Shown here piece after piece: positions 5,727 through 10,529 of a stretch of DNA of 10,529 nucleotides. How positions within the stretch are numbered: position 1 is the first letter of the stretch; each line of letters starts with the position of its first letter. Under the pieces are notes generated by a model. The model was not told where the DNA came from. It saw only the letters and a list, made by a program, of their open reading frames with translations, and made no database searches. This DNA comes from Gammaproteobacteria bacterium (GTDB lineage Bacteria > Pseudomonadota > Gammaproteobacteria > Steroidobacterales > Rariloculaceae). Where the stretch lies: NCBI GenBank assembly GCA_016927175.1, contig JAFGNC010000547.1, positions 1-10,529 of the forward strand, given 5' to 3'. Made by a program: the position numbers and the translations under genes.

Positions 5727-7418
5727 TCAGCCCACGTCGGTCACGGCGCCGTGCGACGCGGAGCTGACGAGGCGCGCGTATTTGGCGAGCAGACCGCGCT
5801 CGGCCTTCTGCGGCGGCGGTACCCAGGCGGCCAGGCGCCGCTCCAGCTCGCCGGGCTCGAGCCGGAGGTCTATCGTCTTGGTCTCGGCATCGATGACGAT
5901 GCGATCGCCGTCCTCGATGACTCCGATCGGCCCTCCGACCGCGGCTTCCGGTGTCACGTGGCCGACGACGAAACCGTGGCTGCCTCCGGAGAAGCGCCCG
6001 TCCGTGATCAGCGCGACCTTGTCGCCGAGGCCGCGTCCGATGATGGCACCGGTGGGGCTCAGCATCTCGCGCATGCCGGGGCCGCCCTTCGGCCCCTCGT
6101 AACGGATCACGACCACATCGCCGGCGACGACGCCTCCGTCGAGTATCGCGCGCAGCGCCTCCTCCTCGGAGCCGAAGACGCGGGCGGAGCCCTCGAAATG
6201 CGTGCCTTCCTTGCCGGAGATCTTCGCGACGGCGCCTTCCGGAGCGAGATTGCCGTACAGGACTGCGAGATGGCTGTCCCGCTTGAGGGGCTTCGACAGC
6301 GGCATGACGATGTCCTGCCCGTCGGGGTACGGCCGCACGTCCGCGAGGTTCTCGGCCAGCGTACGGCCCGTGACCGTCAGGCAGTCGCCGTTCAGCAGCC
6401 CCGCGTCGAGCAGCGTCTTCATCAGCGGCTGTATGCCGCCGATCCGGATCAGCTCCGACATCATGTAGCGGCCGCTCGGGCGCAGGTCCGCCAGCACGGG
6501 CGTGCGCGCGCCGATACGTGTGAAGTCGTCGAGGCCGAGCGGCACCCGCGCGTCGTGCGCGATCGCGAGCAGGTGCAGCACCGCGTTGGTCGACCCGCCG
6601 AGCGCGATCGCGGTGGCGATCGCGTTCTCGAACGCCTCCTTCGTCAGGATGTCCGACGGACGGATGCCGCGGTTGATCAGGTTCACGACGGCCTCGCCCG
6701 CGCGGCGGCAATCATCGTGCTTTGCGGCAGACACCGCTTCCTGGGCGGAGCTGTTCGCGAGGCTCATGCCGAGCGCCTCGATCGCCGACGCCATCGTGTT
6801 GGCCGTGTACATTCCGGCACAGGAACCGGGGCCGGGAATCGCCGTCGACTCCACCTCCTTCAGCTCCTCGTCGCCGATGCGGCCCGCCGCGCGCGCGCCG
6901 ACCGCCTCGAACACCGAGACGATGTCGCGGTGCTTCGGACCGGGCCGGATCGTGCCGCCGTACACGAACACTGACGGGCGGTTCAGGCGGGCGAGCGCCA
7001 TGACGCAGCCCGGCATGTTCTTGTCACAGCCGCCGATCGCGACGACGCCGTCGAACCCCTCACCTGCGACGACCGCCTCGATCGAGTCGGCGATGACCTC
7101 CCGGGACACCAGCGAATAGCGCATGCCGGGCGTGCCCATCGAGATTCCGTCGGACAGCGTGATCGTGTTGAACAGCACGGCCTTGCCGCCGGCCCCGTCG
7201 ACGCCCTCGCCCGCGTCGCGCGCGAGCCCGTCGATGTGCATGTTGCACGGCGTGACCATGCTCCACGTCGACGCGATGCCGACCTGAGGCTTGCGGAAAT
7301 CCTCGTCGCTGAAACCGACCGCCCGCAGCATCGCGCGGGCCGGCGCATGCTCTATTCCGTCGACGACCTGCCTCGAGTGCCGTCGCGGGTCGTTCTGGTT
7401 CGATTCGTCGTTGGCCAT
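5727..7418 (-). CDS. ilvD: IlvD, dihydroxy-acid dehydratase
   Basis: IlvD dehydrates 2,3-dihydroxy acids to 2-keto acids, the third common step of valine and isoleucine synthesis, in the cytoplasm. The 563-residue protein is of the shorter IlvD type. Its three cluster cysteines are C58 (MVTPCNMH), C131 (GGCDKNMPGC) and C200 (GPGSCAGMYTANTM), the three-cysteine pattern of the [2Fe-2S] group. K133 in CDKN is the lysine that is carbamylated in characterised enzymes. GGSTNAVLHLLAIA and ITDGRFSGGSHGF (catalytic serine) are also present. ATG 7418 is chosen although the frame is open to TTG 7472. The family start fits MANDESNQNDPRRHSR, and the promoter at 7444-7472 overlaps the longer version. The ribosome binding site is poor (GGGGCGAACC before ATG). 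The next gene on this strand, lysC-lysA, follows after 120 bases, possibly with read-through. The edd/xylonate dehydratase relatives were considered; the cysteine pattern and motifs favour IlvD. Confidence 0.96.
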   Translation of the reverse strand: MANDESNQNDPRRHSRQVVDGIEHAPARAMLRAVGFSDEDFRKPQVGIASTWSMVTPCNMHIDGLARDAGEGVDGAGGKAVLFNTITLSDGISMGTPGMRYSLVSREVIADSIEAVVAGEGFDGVVAIGGCDKNMPGCVMALARLNRPSVFVYGGTIRPGPKHRDIVSVFEAVGARAAGRIGDEELKEVESTAIPGPGSCAGMYTANTMASAIEALGMSLANSSAQEAVSAAKHDDCRRAGEAVVNLINRGIRPSDILTKEAFENAIATAIALGGSTNAVLHLLAIAHDARVPLGLDDFTRIGARTPVLADLRPSGRYMMSELIRIGGIQPLMKTLLDAGLLNGDCLTVTGRTLAENLADVRPYPDGQDIVMPLSKPLKRDSHLAVLYGNLAPEGAVAKISGKEGTHFEGSARVFGSEEEALRAILDGGVVAGDVVVIRYEGPKGGPGMREMLSPTGAIIGRGLGDKVALITDGRFSGGSHGFVVGHVTPEAAVGGPIGVIEDGDRIVIDAETKTIDLRLEPGELERRLAAWVPPPQKAERGLLAKYARLVSSASHGAVTDVG

Positions 7419-7443
7419 GGTTCGCCCCAAGTGGAGGGCAGCG

Positions 7444-7472
7444 ATTATCCCGTTCGACAGCAGGACGGGCAA
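7444..7472 (-). promoter_or_regulatory. Sigma70-type promoter of ilvD
   Basis: On the minus strand TTGCCC (7472-7467) and GATAAT (7449-7444) stand exactly 17 bases apart. Transcription would start near 7437, giving a leader of about 20 bases before ATG 7418. A leader that short leaves no room for a leader peptide or riboswitch before ilvD. An inverted repeat CCCGT/ACGGG (7449-7453 and 7465-7469) spans the spacer and could be an operator. Confidence 0.6.
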
Positions 7473-7498
7473 CAGCGCGCTTTCACTGGGAAATCCTG

Positions 7499-7521
7499 TA
7501 CACTGTCGCTGCTTGGCGACA
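7499..7521 (+). promoter_or_regulatory. Candidate -10 element and inverted repeat before the cyclase-like gene
   Basis: TACACT at 7499-7504 resembles a -10 element, but no good -35 lies 15-18 bases before it. Directly behind it, TGTCGC (7504-7509) and GCGACA (7516-7521) form a perfect 6-base inverted repeat with a 6-base gap. This is where an operator or the first hairpin of the mRNA would be. The ribosome binding site is also weak: a G-run at 7552-7557 is about 13 bases from ATG 7571. Expression may depend on an activator or be low. Confidence 0.28.
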
Positions 7522-7570
7522 TAGGGGGCGGCAGGGGCGCCCGGAGCACCAGGGGGGCGGTGATCCAGCT

Positions 7571-8836
7571 ATGGACTCTTCGGATTCGGGAATTTTTCGG
7601 CTTGCCAGCGTCGGCAGCTATCTGGACGCGTTGTCGTCCATCACGGCCGAAATGAGCCTGAAGGAGCGCAGCGACCTGATACATCTGGACAAATCGTTGC
7701 ATAGGCTCTGGAAGCTCGGCCAGAACGTGATCCTGTGCTGGTGCGCGGAGGAGGACGGCATCTCGCTCGTCGTGGTGCCCCACTATGCGGTCGCCGAATT
7801 CTCGCACCAGAGCGCGGAAGCCGCGGACGGCGCGCCGCGCGAGCTGCGGCCGTCCGCGGACTTCTTCGAGGCGCTGCTGTCGGGCAGGCGGCAGCTGAAC
7901 CCCCGCCAGATGGACAATGTCGTGCGGCTGCTGGGCGTCGAGCGGACGCGCCTGCCGCTGCGCGCGGCGCTGACGGCCAATCCGGCGCACGAGCAGATCA
8001 TCGAGAAGATGATCAAGCGCTACAGCATCACCTATGTGCCCTGCCGCGCCGTCGCGTTGTTCGACATCGTCGGCTTCAGCCTGCTGAGCCCGTTCGAGCA
8101 GATGACTCAGTTGAACAGCCTGTCCTACTCGCTGAACGCGGCCCAGAGCAAGCTGCTGGACAAGAAGATAGGCGTCGATTTCGCCCGCTCGACCACCGGG
8201 GACGGCTTCTACGTCTGGAACAGGGATCTCGATCTCGAGGCCAACGTCAACCTCTATCACCTGATGTACCTGGTGCTGGCCGACAACGCGATCGCGCGCC
8301 GCAAGGCCGAGCGCAACACGGTGCCGCGGCTCCGCGCCGGGTTTCACATCGGCAGCAGCTACGAGTTCCACCAATCCGAGGGGCTGAACCCGACGCTGTA
8401 TCACTACATCGTCGGCGACGTCACGGTCGAGCTGGCGCGGATGATCGACTATGCCCTGCCGCACCAGATCCTGGTCGGCGACTTCCACGCCCGGCTCGAC
8501 AACGGCGAAGAGGCGGAGATCGGCGCGCCGGAGTTCGTGGCGCGGGCGACGCAGACGCTGTCCCAGCTGAAGGGGCTCGAGCTGTCGGGCGAGCGCGTCG
8601 AGTCGATCAAGTCGTACCTTACGGGGACGCGGCTGCAAAACGGCGAGTTCACCGTGCGCCGCATCACGGTCAACGACAAGCACGGCATTTCGAGGCAGGT
8701 GTTCAACGCCAAGGCGAACATCTATCGCCGCAACGCCGCGCCCATCCTGCTCGGCATCGAGGACCGGCTGATCGAGCCGAGCAACATGCCCTTCGACCAT
8801 ACCGAGCATCTGCTGCCGGTTTCGGTCGCCCACTGA
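7571..8836 (+). CDS. Divergent class III adenylate/guanylate-cyclase-like protein
   Basis: The 421-residue protein has no signal peptide or membrane segment and is probably cytoplasmic. Residues 1 to about 155 form a domain I do not recognise. Residues about 158-305 resemble a class III nucleotidyl cyclase domain. VALFDIVGFS carries D165 and STTGDGFYVW carries D211, the two metal-binding aspartates, 46 apart (44 in the mycobacterial Rv1625c). RAGFHIGSS matches the strand before the second half-site. GDVTVELARMIDYA matches the G-x-x-V-N-x-A-x-R motif and gives R290. By the same spacing the adenine-selecting Lys and Asp fall on S207 and Y279, and the transition-state Asn on V286. So metal ligands and Arg are kept while base recognition is lost. 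Residues 305-421 are a C-terminal region of unknown fold. It is convergent with the FHA-ATPase gene, with 29 bases between the stops. Cyclase activity is uncertain; the homology is fairly clear. Confidence 0.8.
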   Translation: MDSSDSGIFRLASVGSYLDALSSITAEMSLKERSDLIHLDKSLHRLWKLGQNVILCWCAEEDGISLVVVPHYAVAEFSHQSAEAADGAPRELRPSADFFEALLSGRRQLNPRQMDNVVRLLGVERTRLPLRAALTANPAHEQIIEKMIKRYSITYVPCRAVALFDIVGFSLLSPFEQMTQLNSLSYSLNAAQSKLLDKKIGVDFARSTTGDGFYVWNRDLDLEANVNLYHLMYLVLADNAIARRKAERNTVPRLRAGFHIGSSYEFHQSEGLNPTLYHYIVGDVTVELARMIDYALPHQILVGDFHARLDNGEEAEIGAPEFVARATQTLSQLKGLELSGERVESIKSYLTGTRLQNGEFTVRRITVNDKHGISRQVFNAKANIYRRNAAPILLGIEDRLIEPSNMPFDHTEHLLPVSVAH

Positions 8837-8865
8837 CGACCGGGCGGCGCTGGTTCAGAAGGCGC

Positions 8866-10146
8866 TCAGGCGCGCTTGCCGATGATCGGCTTCGGGCTGA
8901 CGATCGTGTCCTCGCCGCGGTCGCGCCCGTCGTCCGTATCGGGCCGCTCCCGGCCGGACGGGCTCGTGAACCGCAGCTGGTGCTGGCCGACCGCGATCAG
9001 ATCGCCGTCGCGCAGCGGATGCTCCTGCACCCGGCGCCCGTTGACGAAGCTGCCGTTCGTGCTGTTCAGATCGATCAGCAGCCAGCCGTCCGGCGTCTCC
9101 ATAAACAGATTCTGGTAGCGGCTGACGTAGCTGCTGTCGAGGCTGATGTCGCAGGCGGCATCCCGGCCGAGCACCATCCGAGGCCGGTTCAGCGAGATCT
9201 CGGCGACGATGCTGCCGCCGCTCGACACGACGAGGCGCGCAGCTTCGACGCGAAGCTCCGCCGGATCGGAAACCTGCACGGCGTCCGGCGACAGCGACTC
9301 CTCGATCTTCTGCTGCCAGACACTCGGATCGTAGCGCAGGCGCAGCGCCGCGCCGGCGTCCTTCAGAATGGCGCGCGTGACGCGCGCCTGCTGCAGCTGC
9401 GAGCTGCGGGCAGCCACCGCTTCCAGCGCCAGCCGGCAAAGCGCATTGATGTCCCCCGCGACCCCCTGAGTGAAACCCTGGATGTCGACGATCGCCTCCT
9501 CCGGCACCAGCTCCTCGACCCAGGCGCAACCGGCGCCGTGCAGGCACGCGTGCACATAGGCGCGGGTTTCATCGAGCGTGAAGCCGGCGAGCCGCTGGTG
9601 CAGGGAGGGCGCGAGCCGCGTGTCCTCCTGCTGCGACATCATGCTGCGGATCAGATCCTCGTTGCGGGTGACCATGACGCAATGAAGAATCGGCCTGCCG
9701 CGCAACCGCATCCGGGACAGCCCCTCGAGCTCGCGGATCAGCGGCAGCGCCAGCCGCTCGAGCGCGTCCGCGACGACGACGCACACCCGGCCCTGCCCCG
9801 CCTGATGCCGCAGGAACACCTCGAGGATGTTTCGCAGCTCGGCCGCCGAGCCGTAGACGTCGCCGGGGCCGATCTCGTTGACGAGCTTGCGCAGCAGAAA
9901 CTCCGGCTCCTTCGCTCCGGGCTCGACCCAGCTGACGAAGATTCCTTCGCGCGCCCTCAGCTGCTGCTCGATCAGCGTCGATTTGCCGACGCCTGCGACA
10001 CCGCTCAGGAACAACGACTGCAGCCGCCCCTCGAGCAGGTGCTCGAGCTTCAACTGCGCGTACCGCATCGACTGGGACATGAAGGTCGGCCGGATGCCGT
10101 CGGGCGCGAAGGGGTTCGACTCGAGCTTGTATTGTTCTATGAACAA
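8866..10146 (-). CDS. ExeA-type AAA ATPase fused to an FHA domain
   Basis: This 426-residue cytoplasmic protein has two parts. Residues 1 to about 265 resemble the ExeA/MshM AAA ATPases of secretion and pilus systems. EQYKLESNPFAPD is the family's NPF start, GVAGVGKST (49-57, K55) is Walker A, VCVVVADALERL (121-132) sits at Walker B with D127 but A128 in place of the catalytic Glu, and LHQRLAGFTLDETRAYV is the usual R-x-x-x-x-L-x-x-x-E segment. Residues about 301-395 are an FHA domain: LGRD (R328), S342 in VSRYQ, and DLNSTNGSFVNG with T363 and N364, which correspond to phosphothreonine-contact residues; the usual His after SR-x is Gln345. The tail is acidic and holds GEDTIVSP. ExeA itself carries a peptidoglycan-binding domain where this protein has FHA. 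TTG 10146 is the only usual start codon; AGGAAGG is 13 bases away. The frame stays open 40 codons further up. A signalling role with a kinase partner is inferred. Confidence 0.85.
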   Translation of the reverse strand: MFIEQYKLESNPFAPDGIRPTFMSQSMRYAQLKLEHLLEGRLQSLFLSGVAGVGKSTLIEQQLRAREGIFVSWVEPGAKEPEFLLRKLVNEIGPGDVYGSAAELRNILEVFLRHQAGQGRVCVVVADALERLALPLIRELEGLSRMRLRGRPILHCVMVTRNEDLIRSMMSQQEDTRLAPSLHQRLAGFTLDETRAYVHACLHGAGCAWVEELVPEEAIVDIQGFTQGVAGDINALCRLALEAVAARSSQLQQARVTRAILKDAGAALRLRYDPSVWQQKIEESLSPDAVQVSDPAELRVEAARLVVSSGGSIVAEISLNRPRMVLGRDAACDISLDSSYVSRYQNLFMETPDGWLLIDLNSTNGSFVNGRRVQEHPLRDGDLIAVGQHQLRFTSPSGRERPDTDDGRDRGEDTIVSPKPIIGKRA

Positions 10147-10239
10147 GGGCTTGCGCTTGCCTTCCTGCTGCAGCGGCCGACTCTCGGTGATTTCCCGGAG
10201 TCCGTCTGGCGGGATATCCCTGAAGTACCGTCCGACGTG

Positions 10240-10270
10240 AGCATAATGCCACCAGGACCGCGGGATTCAA
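10240..10270 (-). promoter_or_regulatory. Candidate promoter of the FHA-ATPase gene
   Basis: On the minus strand TTGAAT (10270-10265) and TATGCT (10245-10240) are 19 bases apart, slightly too far. The -10 lies in GCATTATGC, a 4-1-4 palindrome that also reads CATAAT on the + strand, so the same bases could serve a + strand promoter for the gene starting near 10292. It is a weak call. Confidence 0.3.
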
Positions 10271-10291
10271 CCGTTCGGGTGCCGACGAGCG

Positions 10292-10529
10292 ATGCACGCA
10301 CAGTACTCGAAACTCTATTCAGAATACTCCACAAGCGGCTGCACCGACAGCATTTTGCGATCTCGACCGCTCTCGCCCCCTCTGCCCCGGCTCGCGTCCC
10401 GAGCGGCCTGTGCCGCGGCGAGCATGCTGCTCTGCGCCTGCGCGGCCCCGGTCGACTCGCCGCGGCCGCCATTCCCGGAGCCGGCGGTGGCTGCGCGGAT
10501 TTCACAACGCGATGCCTTTCGGATCGTCG
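10292..10529 (+). CDS. Possible lipoprotein, N-terminal part, cut by the window end
   Basis: A + strand frame opens with ATG at 10292 and has no stop up to the window end (79 codons). From about codon 23 it reads as a lipoprotein signal: basic residues (RSRPLSPPLPRLASR), a short hydrophobic run (AACAAASM) and LLCAC, a possible lipobox with Cys at codon 50. It continues as APVDSPRPPFPEP and AARISQRDAFRIV. TTG at 10355 is an alternative start that would give a 28-residue signal, a more usual length; neither start has a good ribosome binding site. The third codon position is GC-rich after codon 25, as in the neighbouring genes. The function cannot be told. It would be divergent from the FHA-ATPase gene. 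An overlapping minus-strand frame (10505-10137) lacks any motif and was not preferred. The call could be wrong, since open frames are common in such GC-rich DNA. Confidence 0.4.
   Translation, partial: MHAQYSKLYSEYSTSGCTDSILRSRPLSPPLPRLASRAACAAASMLLCACAAPVDSPRPPFPEPAVAARISQRDAFRIV

Noticed and set aside
4317..6974. Very long + strand frame (885 codons) across lysC-lysA and ilvD
   Set aside because: It is antisense to two certain genes, is rich in Arg, Ala and His, and shows no family motif; a typical shadow in GC-rich DNA.
7419..7472. TTG 7472 as start of ilvD
   Set aside because: The codon lies in the -35 element of the probable ilvD promoter, and the extra 18 residues are not needed for the IlvD fold.
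7445..8833. Minus-strand frame of 462 codons opposite the cyclase-like gene
   Set aside because: Composition is of the antisense kind (many Arg, Asp, Val, Gln) with no motif; the + strand frame has clear cyclase motifs.
10137..10505. Minus-strand frame of 122 codons at the window end, including a 35-codon part from ATG 10244
   Set aside because: No motif, Arg/Ser/Pro-rich composition, and it overlaps the promoter and the start of the FHA-ATPase gene.
1..10529. CRISPR arrays, insertion sequences, tRNA or rRNA genes
   Set aside because: No regularly spaced repeats, transposase motifs, terminal inverted repeats or tRNA cloverleaf patterns were seen on reading through the window.

Overview
This is a very GC-rich window that looks like bacterial chromosome, most likely from a gammaproteobacterium near the Xanthomonadales/Steroidobacterales. 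Two things point there. HisF is of the enterobacterial/xanthomonad type (LNCMNQDGVR, GGAGAMEHF, LAASVFH). Aspartokinase and diaminopimelate decarboxylase are fused in one chain, an arrangement known from xanthomonads. The lineage is inferred from family features only.

Layout. 1-1459 (+): the end of a histidine operon, hisA (partial)-hisF-hisE, tightly overlapping and without a hisI gene. 1460-1793: a 334-base gap with a weak candidate promoter. 1794-2891 (+): an OmpA-family outer-membrane protein with a barrel, a calcium-type TSP3 repeat and a peptidoglycan-binding domain. 2900-2933: a strong hairpin between convergent genes. 2958-5606 (-): the bifunctional lysine enzyme LysC-LysA. 5607-5726: a 120-base leader with two hairpins and a palindrome. 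5727-7418 (-): ilvD, with a good sigma70-type promoter at 7444-7472. 7419-7570: a divergent promoter region. 7571-8836 (+): a divergent class III nucleotidyl-cyclase-like protein. 8866-10146 (-): an ExeA-type AAA ATPase fused to an FHA domain, convergent with the cyclase-like gene. 10292 to the window end (+): the possible start of a lipoprotein gene, cut by the window edge.

How the genes work together. The first three quarters are amino-acid biosynthesis (histidine, lysine/aspartate family, branched-chain) interrupted by an envelope structural gene. The last quarter looks like signalling. The cyclase-like protein keeps its metal aspartates but lacks the residues that recognise the nucleotide base. 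Next to it, an ATPase without the usual Walker B glutamate is joined to a phosphothreonine-reading FHA domain. This pair is the least explained part of the window. Several genes use non-ATG starts, including an apparent ATT start for hisF, which gives exact alignment of its catalytic residues.
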